Positions 25,365-34,342 are shown, counted from the first letter of the stretch. The stretch: 64,000 nt of DNA from Aquimarina sp. MMG016 (GCF_018100805.1 NZ_JAGJEA010000013.1:1-64000); one strand, 5' to 3'. The notes: generated by a model not told the origin, from the letters alone. A program made the numbers and translations.

Positions 25365-25680
25365 AGGAGCTGATTTGTACTCTTTTTTGTCAATCACTAT
25401 TTTGGCGAATTGAAAAAACAATTTTCGCCAAAACATCAATCCTACCTACTGTTTCACTGCTGGTTTGTACTCTTTTTTGTCAATCACTATTTTGGCGAAT
25501 TGAAAAAACAATTTTCGCCAAAACATCAATTCCACCTACTGTTTCACTGCTGGTTTGTATTCTTTTTTATCAATCACTATTTTGGCGAATTGAAAAAACA
25601 ATTTTCGCCAAAACATCAATCCTACCTACTGTTTCACTGCTGGTTTGTATTCTTTTTTATCAATCACTATTTTGGCGATA
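25365..25680 (-). repeat. 90-bp tandem repeat derived from the end of the acyl-CoA dehydrogenase gene
   Basis: The sequence TCAATCACTATTTTGGCGA recurs at 90-base steps (blocks starting 25381, 25471, 25561 and, in the gene itself, 25651). Each unit, read on the minus strand, holds the last ~16 codons and stop of the dehydrogenase, then a ~40-base spacer that folds into a hairpin (TTTTGGCGAAAATTG against CAATTCGCCAAAA). The real gene end plus three extra copies of the coding tail and three copies of the spacer are present; the last copy decays near 25365. The two distal copies differ from the proximal ones at two positions that are third-codon and synonymous (GAC/GAT, GAG/GAA). Because 90 is divisible by three, spurious long open frames appear on both strands. 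Confidence 0.95.
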
Positions 25681-26798
25681 ATCTCTCTTAAGATTTCAGA
25701 AGTACCACCTCCGATTGGCCCTAATCTACTATCTCTAAACAATCTTGCTAACGGATATTCTTCCATATATCCATAGCCACCCAGAAGTTGAAGACAATCA
25801 TATATTACTTTATCAGCCATCTTGGTAGAAAGCAGTTTAGACATACTAGCTTCTTTTACCACATATTGCCCATCATTAAGTCTCTTAGCAATAGAATAGT
25901 TAAACTCTTTACACATTTCTACTTCACTAGCCATATCAGCTACATTATGTCTTAATGCCTGAAACTTATCAATTGTTTTACCAAATGCCTCACGTTCTGA
26001 CATATATTTAATAGCATATTCTAATGCATGTTCAGCTCTAGCATGTGCATTAACCCCCATTATCAATCGTTCCAAAGCAAAATGCTGCATAATATAAGAG
26101 AAACCTTTATTCTCTTCACCCATCAAATTATTAATAGGAATCTTTACATTATCGAAAGCTATTTCTCCAGTATCAGAAGCTCTCCAACCTAATTTATCCA
26201 ATTTAGTAGCAGAAATACCAGGAGATTCTCGATCCACAATAAAAATACTGATTCCTTTATTGCCTAATTCAGGATTGGTTTTGGCAGCAATGACTAAATA
26301 GTCACTATATACACCATTGGTAATAAAGGTTTTGGATCCATTAATAATATAATGTTCTCCATCTTTTACCGCAGTGGTTCTCATTCCTGCTACATCAGAC
26401 CCCCCAAATGGTTCTGTAATAGCTAAGCACCCAATTTTTTCACCAGAAATACTTGGAGTTAAATATTCTTCTTTAATTCGGTGGTCTCCTTCTTTATTTA
26501 CATGAGTCATCGCCAAGTATACATGCGCCCACATTGCAGCTGCAAAACCTCCTGAATTGATCTTCTGTAGTTCTTCTAAAAAGATAATAGTATAGAACAA
26601 GTCTAATCCCATTCCTCCATACTCTTCGGGGTAGGCAATACCAAAATAGCCCATCTCTCCAAATTTCTCCCAAATAAAACGATCTATTGTTCCAGATTCT
26701 TCCCATTTATCAATATGAGGGGTAACTTCCTTTTGCAAAAAGTCTTTAAGACTCTGTCTAAAAAGTTCGTGCTCTTCTGTAAAATACATGTTATTCAT
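25626..26798 (-). CDS. Acyl-CoA dehydrogenase
   Basis: 390-residue FAD enzyme of beta-oxidation or branched-chain acyl-CoA oxidation. Domains: N-terminal helices, beta domain with ITEPFGGSDVAGMRTTA (126-143) for FAD and substrate, C-terminal helices with GGYGYMEEYPLARLFRDSR (340-358). The usual YEGTSEI catalytic glutamate is replaced by GGGTSEI (363-369). E243 in HFALERL sits where isovaleryl- and long-chain acyl-CoA dehydrogenases keep their base, so the enzyme should still be active and closer to those subfamilies. The substrate cannot be told. The 3' end is tandemly duplicated downstream (25365-25680). It follows the HhH gene in the same orientation after 124 bases. Confidence 0.93.
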   Translation of the reverse strand: MNNMYFTEEHELFRQSLKDFLQKEVTPHIDKWEESGTIDRFIWEKFGEMGYFGIAYPEEYGGMGLDLFYTIIFLEELQKINSGGFAAAMWAHVYLAMTHVNKEGDHRIKEEYLTPSISGEKIGCLAITEPFGGSDVAGMRTTAVKDGEHYIINGSKTFITNGVYSDYLVIAAKTNPELGNKGISIFIVDRESPGISATKLDKLGWRASDTGEIAFDNVKIPINNLMGEENKGFSYIMQHFALERLIMGVNAHARAEHALEYAIKYMSEREAFGKTIDKFQALRHNVADMASEVEMCKEFNYSIAKRLNDGQYVVKEASMSKLLSTKMADKVIYDCLQLLGGYGYMEEYPLARLFRDSRLGPIGGGTSEILREIIAKIVIDKKEYKPAVKQ

Positions 26799-26922
26799 GT
26801 GACAATTTTAATTTTTTTGAAGCTTCGTGTGTTACCATATTTTAAGAAATTCTGAAAGATTCTAAACAAATCAGTAGTCAAATTTCAGAATCATCAAAAA
26901 ACAAGGTTATTTTTTCCGATTT

Positions 26923-27795
26923 TTATTTTAATGTCAAATATAATGCTAATCTATCAATTTTTTCTAAAGAAAACCCTTCAATTTTTCCTAATTCCTCAAA
27001 ATTAGATATTCCATTATTAGCTTCTACAAAATCTTTGACCTCTAAAGCAGTTTCAAAATCAAAATAAGGGATCTCCATTAATTCTTTTACACTTGCATTA
27101 TTTAGATTTATCCTATTAATTTTTGAAGGTGTTTTTACCGTATATGATGATAAAATCTTGTTATAGTGATACTCATACAATCCCGAAACATCTTTAAGCT
27201 GAATGTCATCAACATACCCTTTAAATTTATTTCTATGCTTAATAATCTTATCTGCAATAAAATCAGGTATACCTAAATCTTCTTGCAATTCTTGTACAGT
27301 TACCACATTAAGATTACCCTTCTGCTTAAATGATTTAATAGGAAACTTATTCGATTTATATTCCCTTGGTTTATTATTGTTATTCAGCCATTCCGGAAAT
27401 TTAAACATAGGTGAAATTATGGCTAACAAAGAATCTGAAACTCCAGTAACATTTTTGAAATCTGCAGTAGAATTTATCCATTTGCCCTGTTTACGGTATT
27501 GGTATATCTTATCCAACTGTTCTGGAGTCAAACCCAAGCTATATCCTCTATAGTCAGAAATAAAGTTAGGATTAAAAGGTCGTTGTTTATATTGAACCCT
27601 TTCCTTTTGCTCAATTTCCTTAAGAGAATCAACCTGCTTCTGAAACGCAGTTAATTCTTTAAAATTATTTTGTTTATTAGTATAATATGGGAAGAAAGTG
27701 TAGCACAAGACTAATACAAATAGCAATATAGATAAAAGAAGAATCCCATTTCGAAAACGTGAATGCATCTCGAAATGGGATTTTATATTGCTCAT
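26923..27795 (-). CDS. Membrane-anchored helix-hairpin-helix protein (ComEA-like)
   Basis: 290 residues: one N-terminal membrane segment (NGILLLSILLFVLVLCYTFF), a short charged linker, then three helix-hairpin-helix repeats (around LTPEQLDKIYQYRKQGKWINSTADFKNVTGVSDSLL; IPDFIADKIIKHRNKFKGYVDDIQLKDVSGL; INLNNASVKELMEIPYFDFETALEVKDFVE). The third carries the INLNNAS motif of ComEA. ComEA binds DNA outside the membrane during uptake; whether this three-repeat form does so is inference. It starts 12 bases after the AGCS symporter gene, so they may be cotranscribed. A second ATG nine codons in is possible. Confidence 0.8.
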   Translation of the reverse strand: MSNIKSHFEMHSRFRNGILLLSILLFVLVLCYTFFPYYTNKQNNFKELTAFQKQVDSLKEIEQKERVQYKQRPFNPNFISDYRGYSLGLTPEQLDKIYQYRKQGKWINSTADFKNVTGVSDSLLAIISPMFKFPEWLNNNNKPREYKSNKFPIKSFKQKGNLNVVTVQELQEDLGIPDFIADKIIKHRNKFKGYVDDIQLKDVSGLYEYHYNKILSSYTVKTPSKINRINLNNASVKELMEIPYFDFETALEVKDFVEANNGISNFEELGKIEGFSLEKIDRLALYLTLK

Positions 27796-27807
27796 TAAAA
27801 TAATATT

Positions 27808-29415
27808 CTAATTCTTTGAAGCTTTTATAGCATCAAAATATCTTGCTAATTGCTTTTTAACTACAGGGAATAAGAAGAATAATCCTACCATATTAGGGAA
27901 TACCATTGCAAAAATCATTGCATCTGAGAATGCCCAAATAGAGCTCATACTAGCTGCAGCACCTATAACTACAAATGTCAAGAATAATAGTTTATATACT
28001 AAATCTGCAGTCTTACCTCTTCCAAATAAAAATTTCCAAGATTGCAAACCATAGTAAGACCAGGAAATCATTGTAGAAACAGCAAAAAGTACTACCGCAA
28101 TAGTTAAGAAAACATTAGAATAAGGAATATATTTAGCAAAAGCTATCGATGTGATTCCTGCACCTTCATATGAAACACCATCAATTAAAACAGCTCCACT
28201 ACCATCTCCTCCGTATTGGAAAGCTCCTCCAGAGTTAAATATAATGATTACTAACGCAGTCATTGTACAAATCACTACGGTATCAATAAAAGGCTCTAAT
28301 AAAGCTACTAAACCTTCTGATGCAGAATATTTGGTTTTTACCGCTGAGTGAGCTATTGATGCAGAACCTGCACCTGCTTCATTAGAAAACGCAGCTCTTT
28401 TGAAACCAACCAATAATACTCCAATTAACCCTCCTACCCCAATAGCTTTAGGCTTAAACGCTTCAGTAACAATCATAGCTAGTGCATCATCTACAAAAGA
28501 GAAGTTACTAAAAATTATATATAAACAAGCAAGAATATACATTACTGCCATTAACGGAACCACTTTTTCCGTTACGGATGCAATACGCTTAATTCCTCCT
28601 ATAATTATAATACCTACTAGAATTGCCAGTATCACACCTATAATCGTACCTGCTCCAGCACTTTCTAAACCCATCAATTCTTTTAATACTATTGTAGCCT
28701 GATTGGATTGTGCTGCATTTCCTCCACCAAAAGATCCTCCGATACAGAAAATAGCAAACAAAACTGCAGTAATTTTACCTAACCATACGAAACCTTTTTC
28801 TTTAAGCCCTTTACTCAGGTAATACATTGGTCCACCGTATACTGTGCCATCTTCACCAACATCTCTATACTGTACACCTAAAGTACACTCTACAAACTTG
28901 GTTGACATACCTAATAATCCACAGATAATCATCCAAAAAGTTGCTCCCGGTCCACCCAATGCAATTGCTAATGCTACACCTGCAATATTACCATTACCCA
29001 CGGTACCTGAAACTGCAGTCGCTAATGCCTGAAAGTGACTTACTTCTCCTTCTTTACTCTCATCTCTTATAGTATCTCTAATATCTCCATCTACTACATT
29101 TACTTCTGGCTTTCCTTCGATTCCATGCCCCTCGACATCGTCATATTTTCCTCTTACTACATTGATTGCTCTAGCAAAATATCTAATATTAGGAAATCCA
29201 AAATATATAGTAAAAAACAAGGCACTCATTACTAATAATATAATAACAAATGGAGCACCACTAAAAACTTCAAAGAAAATTACATTTGAGAAAAAATCTG
29301 AAATAGGCTTAAAACCTTCATCTATTTTTTGGTCGAGACCTTTTTCTGTAGTCTCTTGTGCAAATGTTAAAAATGGAATTGTGAGTGCTAAAAATGAAAG
29401 AAGATATCTCTTCAT
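27808..29415 (-). CDS. Sodium/alanine symporter, AGCS family
   Basis: 535-residue inner-membrane transporter taking up alanine or glycine with Na+. It has about eleven hydrophobic segments and the family motifs ATAVSGTVGNGNIAGVALAI, GPGATFWMIICGLLGMSTKFVE and GFKRAAFSNEAGAGSASIAHS. An N-terminal cleavable-looking signal (LSFLALTIPFLTFAQ) precedes the first core segment, as in other Bacteroidota members, and a charged loop rich in Asp/Glu (~95-125) is inserted after the first two segments. The HhH gene follows after 12 bases. Confidence 0.93.
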   Translation of the reverse strand: MKRYLLSFLALTIPFLTFAQETTEKGLDQKIDEGFKPISDFFSNVIFFEVFSGAPFVIILLVMSALFFTIYFGFPNIRYFARAINVVRGKYDDVEGHGIEGKPEVNVVDGDIRDTIRDESKEGEVSHFQALATAVSGTVGNGNIAGVALAIALGGPGATFWMIICGLLGMSTKFVECTLGVQYRDVGEDGTVYGGPMYYLSKGLKEKGFVWLGKITAVLFAIFCIGGSFGGGNAAQSNQATIVLKELMGLESAGAGTIIGVILAILVGIIIIGGIKRIASVTEKVVPLMAVMYILACLYIIFSNFSFVDDALAMIVTEAFKPKAIGVGGLIGVLLVGFKRAAFSNEAGAGSASIAHSAVKTKYSASEGLVALLEPFIDTVVICTMTALVIIIFNSGGAFQYGGDGSGAVLIDGVSYEGAGITSIAFAKYIPYSNVFLTIAVVLFAVSTMISWSYYGLQSWKFLFGRGKTADLVYKLLFLTFVVIGAAASMSSIWAFSDAMIFAMVFPNMVGLFFLFPVVKKQLARYFDAIKASKN

Positions 29416-29515
29416 AATTCTGTGAGTTAATTGAATTTAGTTATTAAGAAAGGCAGCAAGATGCTAAAAAAAATGGATGCATACAATTTTTATTAGGTTA
29501 AATGTTTTGTAATCG

Positions 29516-30532
29516 TTAAATGTCAAACTCTCTATTTAAACGATTAACTTGTTCTGGTCGACCAAGTACAACTACCTTTGACCCAGGTTTCAAAAGTGTG
29601 TCTGCTTCAGGATTAACAATGTATTCTCCATCAGGAGATTTATAGCCTATAATAGTACATCCGGTTTTTGATCTCATATCTATAGTACGAATAGTTCTTT
29701 CATTTTGATCATCAAACATATCTTCAAAAGAAACCTCTTCAATATTTATAGACTTTTTACCTACAATAGATAAGTTATCCAAAAACTCAATCAAATCAGG
29801 GACTACCACCAAAGAAGCCATATGGTCTCCTCCTATTCTATCCGGCATAATCACATTATCTGCTCCTGCTAAGCGAATCTTTTTATATGATGCATCTTGC
29901 GAAGCTCTACTTATGATCTTTAGTTTTTTATTGATTTGTCTCGCTGTTAAAACGATAAACAAATTATCTGCATCTTCAGGAAGTGTACAAATCAAACAAC
30001 TGGCATTTTTTAAACCAGCTTCAATTAACACATCATCCTCTGTAGCATTTCCTTTAAGAAATAAAATATCATCGCTTTGGTATCTCTCAATAACCTCATT
30101 ATCATTTTCAACAATAATAAAAGGCTTATCATAAGCCATTAGTTTAGCAGCAGCCTGCTTTCCATTACGCCCATACCCAACAATGATAATATGATTATCA
30201 AGCTTATTTATCATTTTTTGCATTTTTCTAAATTGTACTCTTTTAGGGTCATTTTTACTCACTATATATTCTGTAATTACGGATACTGAATATGCAAATA
30301 TTACTACACTTGTTGAAATCAGGAATACAGTAAACAGTTTACCATTATCATCTAATGGTTGCACTTCTTCAAACCCAACCGTAGTCATAGTAATTACCGT
30401 CATATATAAGGCATCGACCCACGAATAATCAGAAAAAAATCGAAAGCCAAGTACTCCAATACTGATTACTACGATCAGTAAAACTACAGCTATATATATC
30501 CTTGGTCTTCCCCAATTGTAAATTGTCATCAT
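29516..30532 (-). CDS. Potassium channel with TrkA/RCK domains
   Basis: 338 residues. Two membrane segments (IAVVLLIVVISIGVLGFRFF and GKLFTVFLISTSVVIFAYSVSVI) flank a pore with filter TTVGFEEV, where TVGYG is the usual form. A RCK N domain follows with the dinucleotide-binding motif IIIVGYGRNGKQAA (~117-130), then a RCK C domain. Such channels are gated by ligands bound to the RCK ring. The start codon overlaps the PspC stop (ATGA), so the two are translationally coupled. Confidence 0.92.
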   Translation of the reverse strand: MMTIYNWGRPRIYIAVVLLIVVISIGVLGFRFFSDYSWVDALYMTVITMTTVGFEEVQPLDDNGKLFTVFLISTSVVIFAYSVSVITEYIVSKNDPKRVQFRKMQKMINKLDNHIIIVGYGRNGKQAAAKLMAYDKPFIIVENDNEVIERYQSDDILFLKGNATEDDVLIEAGLKNASCLICTLPEDADNLFIVLTARQINKKLKIISRASQDASYKKIRLAGADNVIMPDRIGGDHMASLVVVPDLIEFLDNLSIVGKKSINIEEVSFEDMFDDQNERTIRTIDMRSKTGCTIIGYKSPDGEYIVNPEADTLLKPGSKVVVLGRPEQVNRLNREFDI

Positions 30533-30750
30533 AAATCGAATACAGAAGTTCGTTTAGTATATACCAAGTCTTTTAATTTCAGCCAGAATGCCATATTAAG
30601 ATAAATCACAAAACCCAATCCTGCTGTAGCAAAGGTTAAATAAATAAAGAACAAACGAACATTTTTTGCTCGCATCCCTAACCTATCTGCCAATCTACTA
30701 GAAACATAAAATCCGTTTCGTTCTAAAAAATGTCTTAGATTATAAAGCAT
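30529..30750 (-). CDS. PspC domain protein
   Basis: 73 residues, mostly one PspC domain (SSRLADRLGMRAKNVRLFFIYLTFATAGLGFVIYLNMAFWLK) with a helix and one or two membrane segments. PspC proteins sense or protect the inner membrane under stress. This one lacks the long C-terminal part seen in other Bacteroidota PspC proteins. It lies 17 bases after DUF2851 and overlaps the K+ channel by four bases, so the three genes form one unit. Confidence 0.85.
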   Translation of the reverse strand: MLYNLRHFLERNGFYVSSRLADRLGMRAKNVRLFFIYLTFATAGLGFVIYLNMAFWLKLKDLVYTKRTSVFDL

Positions 30751-30767
30751 CCTGCAAATTAATTATA

Positions 30768-32060
30768 TTATCCTAAAATGTAATCCTGATTCAATAAATT
30801 ATTACCAATAGCACATTTCAGACATGCTTTCTGATCACAATAATTATTTTTAAGTTGAATCATCGCTTGCGAATGTAACGCATTCTCTATGCTAACATTC
30901 ATGTTTTTAAATCCAGTTACTATATTATTTTTTTCATAAGGCAATTGAGAAATTAGATCCAAAACCTCATCCTCTACATCTTTTCCAATGCTTTTAGCGT
31001 ACAAAAACTTGATTGGTATGATTGTATTTATCAAAATTAGATCTACAAAAGACTTAGTTATGTGTTTTTTTCTTGGTTTAGATTCTTTCTCGAACGTATA
31101 ATGGTTTTGCCAAAAATCACTTGTCTGTATCTTAAAAACCTCATAGAAGCCCTGAATAGTATTAATCTCTATAATTTTACTAAAAAGTTGTTGATTCTTG
31201 AAATATAACATTGCTAATTGAGCCAATCTAATTGTTGGAAAATTTGGAGGTCTTAATCTAAAGAACTTAAAAGGTAAAACTCCTTCTGTTTTTAACTGAA
31301 ACTTGTTTTGTAAAAATCCATACTGCTGTCTAAGTTCTCTTACATAGTTATCTTCTGAAGTATTTTCCAAAAACCCCGCTTGCCCAAAAAAAAGTGCTTC
31401 AAGTTGATTTAAATCGTTATTACATTTTCTTACGATTGAAAAATCTATAGAATCTGCTAAGCTTAAAAAAGCTTCCCCATTTACTTTTAGTCCAAAATTT
31501 TTGGCTAAAAGTCTAAATAAAACTGCCTCCCAATTATTGGCAGATTTTTTTAGTAACCCTGAAATTAACATTGATTTCTGCTCCAGTCTTTCCAGATATA
31601 ACCGCTCTTGCCAACTGGAAATCACAAAACCAGAAACTTCAGGTAATTCTTTATCACAGCTAATCCACTTATTATTACCATCTCTAAAAAGTTTTTGATA
31701 CTTAGACAGTAAGTCCGTAGCCACATAATCTTTTAGCTGTAATGTTGGTATTACTGAATTGTCTTTTCTAAAGATATCCATATCATCCTCCCAAACAACA
31801 TGTAGGATTACATTATCATAAGCAGGATCATTTTCGTGATTATGAACATACCAATCACTAGATTTTATATGTACTTCCACATTTCCTGCCCATTTTTGGT
31901 TATTAATAACCATTTGGGAGTTAAAAAAATCTGGTCCTGAATTATCAATATTATGTACCCCAACTTGCTGGAGAACAATCTGTTCTTGAGCTGTGGTTTT
32001 TAAGTTCGATAGTTCAAACTTCTTATATTTCCATAAATATTGGACAAAATCTTCATTCAT
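30768..32060 (-). CDS. DUF2851 family protein
   Basis: 430-residue cytosolic protein of the DUF2851 family, common in Bacteroidota and of unknown function. Recognised by the N-terminal block (FVQYLWKYKKFEL, GPDFFNSQMVINNQKWAGNVEVHIKSSDWYVHNH, NVILHVVWEDD). The HIKSSDW..H and HVVWEDD segments look like conserved acidic/histidine positions of an enzyme core. The C-terminus has a small cysteine cluster, CDQKACLKCAIG, which could bind metal. First gene of the DUF2851-PspC-channel unit. Confidence 0.88.
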   Translation of the reverse strand: MNEDFVQYLWKYKKFELSNLKTTAQEQIVLQQVGVHNIDNSGPDFFNSQMVINNQKWAGNVEVHIKSSDWYVHNHENDPAYDNVILHVVWEDDMDIFRKDNSVIPTLQLKDYVATDLLSKYQKLFRDGNNKWISCDKELPEVSGFVISSWQERLYLERLEQKSMLISGLLKKSANNWEAVLFRLLAKNFGLKVNGEAFLSLADSIDFSIVRKCNNDLNQLEALFFGQAGFLENTSEDNYVRELRQQYGFLQNKFQLKTEGVLPFKFFRLRPPNFPTIRLAQLAMLYFKNQQLFSKIIEINTIQGFYEVFKIQTSDFWQNHYTFEKESKPRKKHITKSFVDLILINTIIPIKFLYAKSIGKDVEDEVLDLISQLPYEKNNIVTGFKNMNVSIENALHSQAMIQLKNNYCDQKACLKCAIGNNLLNQDYILG

Positions 32061-32139
32061 AGCCGATGAAAATACTAAAATTTATGATAACCTTGTAAGC
32101 CTAACAAACTATCATTGACTAAATAAGAAACCTTAACTA

Positions 32140-32994
32140 ATGAATAATATTCTGAAATCTGTTTTCATCTCAGTATTTCCATTAATTGCGCTTTACTTCG
32201 CAATTGATAGTTTTATACATCTAATTAATCACGAAATATCATATAGATACATCGGAAGAATGATAGCAGCTTCTACCATCACATTTTTTTTCCTTCTAAT
32301 TTTTATAAAATCTGTTGCTAGGACCGATGCTAATCTTAGAATACAGACTGTACTTATAGCTATTGGTTTACTAATTAGTCTCATTTTTGGGGGTTTTATT
32401 GAAAAAGATCTAAACGGATCATTACCCACAATTGGTTTATTTATAGGGTGGATACTCTATTTAAGGTGGTATTCTACATTTGATAAAAGAGAAACCAATA
32501 CGATTATAAAAGTTGGCAATCAATTACCAGAACTAACATTACAGGATGCTGAAAAAAACAAAGTAAATCTTTCTAAATTTATTGGCAACCCTTCTATATT
32601 TCTATTTTTTAGAGGGAATTGGTGTCCGCTTTGTATGGCACAGATTAAAGAAATTGCTTCGCAATACAAAGAACTCGAAAAAAGAAATACTAACATAATA
32701 CTTATCAGTCCTCAACCTCACGAGCATACAAAATCTCTAGCTAAAAAATTCGACCTAAATTTCAATTTTCTGGTAGATAAAGAAGGGAAAGCTGCTAAAC
32801 AGTTAAATATCTATGCTAAAAATGGTTTACCTATGGGCTTTCAGGCGCTAGGTTATGATAACGATACCGTTATGCCAACCGTAATTATAACAAATAAAAA
32901 AGGTAAAATAATTTTTGCAGATCAAACCAATAATTACAGAGTAAGACCGGAACCCGAAACTTTTATTAGAATACTGGATCATCAAACCTCTTAG
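32140..32994 (+). CDS. Membrane-anchored peroxiredoxin-like redoxin
   Basis: 284 residues: about four N-terminal membrane segments (to ~122) followed by an AhpC/TSA-type thioredoxin fold. The active site is RGNWCPLCMAQIKEI, a CxxC redoxin motif, and the tail TVMPTVIITNKKGKIIFADQTNNYRVRPEPE contains the cis-Pro strand. The usual peroxiredoxin PxxxT/SxxC spacing is replaced by WCPLC, so a thiol-disulfide or peroxide role is open. Orientation of the domain (cytoplasm or periplasm) is not certain. It is transcribed alone, divergent from DUF2851. Confidence 0.8.
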   Translation: MNNILKSVFISVFPLIALYFAIDSFIHLINHEISYRYIGRMIAASTITFFFLLIFIKSVARTDANLRIQTVLIAIGLLISLIFGGFIEKDLNGSLPTIGLFIGWILYLRWYSTFDKRETNTIIKVGNQLPELTLQDAEKNKVNLSKFIGNPSIFLFFRGNWCPLCMAQIKEIASQYKELEKRNTNIILISPQPHEHTKSLAKKFDLNFNFLVDKEGKAAKQLNIYAKNGLPMGFQALGYDNDTVMPTVIITNKKGKIIFADQTNNYRVRPEPETFIRILDHQTS

Positions 32995-33126
32995 ACAAAA
33001 AAAACATAATTATATCCTTCCCCCCTTAAAATGAGATAGGTAAACTTCTTCAAACGCGTAAAAACCCGAACTAACCTATATCAAACAGTACGATAATGGC
33101 CAATTATTCTTAAAGCCAAGTTAATT

Positions 33127-33210
33127 ATGGATAAAAATGTACTATTGGTAAAATTTTATGTATTAATGGAAATTATTACAACAATTTCATTTAGTTACTT
33201 TGTTCTATAA
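33127..33210 (+). CDS. Possible 27-residue single-pass membrane peptide
   Basis: An ATG frame of 27 codons encoding a mostly hydrophobic peptide (start MDKNVLLVKFYVLMEII). It lies 76 bases before a plus-strand terminator. There is no Shine-Dalgarno and no family I recognise. Small hydrophobic peptides are found in type I toxin systems and stress responses, but a frame of this size can arise by chance in AT-rich DNA. Confidence 0.2.
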   Translation: MDKNVLLVKFYVLMEIITTISFSYFVL

Positions 33211-33321
33211 TATTACGGGAAAATAATATTCACACGACATAAAGATTACAAAACCCTAAGCTTAGTTGAGTTTGTGTTAGGTTATTGATGGTTGCCTTTT
33301 TGGCGACCATCTTTATTTTTT
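33208..33321 (+). ncRNA. Candidate small RNA or long 3' leader with intrinsic terminator
   Basis: A 7-of-8 match to the -7 consensus (TTACTTTG, 33195-33202) followed about 110 bases later by a strong terminator, with no credible gene between. The internal AACCCTAA and TTAGGTT segments can pair. It could also be just the 3' UTR of the redoxin gene. Confidence 0.35.
33287..33321 (+). terminator. Intrinsic terminator
   Basis: GATGGTTGCC (33287-33296), loop TTTTT, GGCGACCATC (33302-33311) with one G-U pair, then TTTATTTTTT. Clear plus-strand rho-independent terminator. Confidence 0.85.
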
Positions 33322-33361
33322 AACTATTCGTACTTATAAAGTTGATTAGGAAAATTAAAGC

Positions 33362-34342
33362 CTATACGCTTACATCAGGGTACACATCAAATCTATCGTA
33401 AAAGGCTTTTTTAAATTTTGAAGAATTTGAATAGTTAAGATTAACCATCACTTCTTTTATAGACAGCCCTTCAGAAAAAATCATATTATATGAACTTTCT
33501 AGTTTTTTGTTATTGAAGAATTCTAATGGAGTTTGATTATGAATCTCCTTAAACATATTAAAGAAATTTGTACGACTCATAAGTGCCATAGTTGCTAATT
33601 GATCAACTCCAACAAAAGGTTCTTGTAAATGATTTTCGAGATAATTACTAACTTCATATATATTTCCTACTTGAGCACTATTAATATTAAAAGGGTTATT
33701 TTCTGTATCCCATTTCAAAACATCTTTCCAAAAGGTTTCTAAAAGCCTAATTCCTCTAGCTACAAAATATAAGTAATTTTCAATTTTATTAAAATCAGGC
33801 GTAACAATTTGATCAAAAAGCTGAGACTGCCTGTAAGACAAATAAAACTTATTAATATGTTGATGGGAATATCGGATATAGCTATCTACCCGCTCAGCCA
33901 TATCCCCTCTTTTTAGAAAATAAGGTTTAGTATAGGCACTCTTAAGGACAATCATAGTAGATCTGACTTCTGCACCTTTTGTAATATATACACGCTCACC
34001 ATTTCTGGCATCCATGCATCGCATATTTCCAGGCGTATAACTATCAGAGTATGTACTTACAATCTCATCTTTCTCAATCTGATGATCTAACGCATATTTC
34101 CTAAAGTGTAAAATAATATCTTTTTCTGCAATAGGTTTTCTTATGTACTCAATATCTGTATTAGCCCTGTAATTATTGATCAATAAAAAAACTTCAGGTG
34201 AGATTTTATAATATGAAAGATATCCTTCTCCTATTTCTGGTGGAAAAATAATACGATCGGTGGTTCCTTCTGGATCTAATTGCGATCTATAATAACTTCT
34301 AAGCTCATCTATATCAGCAAAATCAAATGAATATCTACGCAT
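33362..34342 (-). CDS. AraC family transcriptional regulator
   Basis: 326 residues. The C-terminal ~100 residues form the double helix-turn-helix of AraC/XylS proteins (VGVDQLATMALMSRTNFFNMFKEIHNQTPLEFFNNKKLESS, then GLSIKEVMVNLNYSNSSKFKKAFYDRFDVYPD). The N-terminal ~220 residues form a sensing domain that I do not recognise; it is not a simple cupin by eye. Related proteins in Bacteroidota often control nearby metabolic genes, but the neighbours give no clear target. It is transcribed alone on the minus strand. Confidence 0.88.
   Translation of the reverse strand: MRRYSFDFADIDELRSYYRSQLDPEGTTDRIIFPPEIGEGYLSYYKISPEVFLLINNYRANTDIEYIRKPIAEKDIILHFRKYALDHQIEKDEIVSTYSDSYTPGNMRCMDARNGERVYITKGAEVRSTMIVLKSAYTKPYFLKRGDMAERVDSYIRYSHQHINKFYLSYRQSQLFDQIVTPDFNKIENYLYFVARGIRLLETFWKDVLKWDTENNPFNINSAQVGNIYEVSNYLENHLQEPFVGVDQLATMALMSRTNFFNMFKEIHNQTPLEFFNNKKLESSYNMIFSEGLSIKEVMVNLNYSNSSKFKKAFYDRFDVYPDVSV

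Larger units (their letters stand above)
32995..33361. other. Intergenic region with a candidate small RNA
   Basis: 367 bases without a standard gene. It contains a possible 27-codon frame (33127-33210), a near-consensus -7 element TTACTTTG (33195-33202) and a strong plus-strand terminator (33287-33321). The rest is AT-rich with no repeats. Confidence 0.6.

Noticed and set aside
25365..25680. CRISPR array
   Set aside because: Regular 90-base repeats, but there are no unique spacers: the whole unit is repeated and it derives from the neighbouring gene.
25365..25680. Insertion sequence remnants or MITE
   Set aside because: The hairpins come from an inverted copy of the gene-end sequence; no terminal repeats, target duplication or transposase.
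25410..25691. A 93-codon plus-strand frame with three near-identical 30-residue repeats (KKQFSPKHQ...)
   Set aside because: It is the antisense reading of the acyl-CoA dehydrogenase tail repeat; it stays open only because the unit is 90 bases, divisible by three. No promoter or family supports it.
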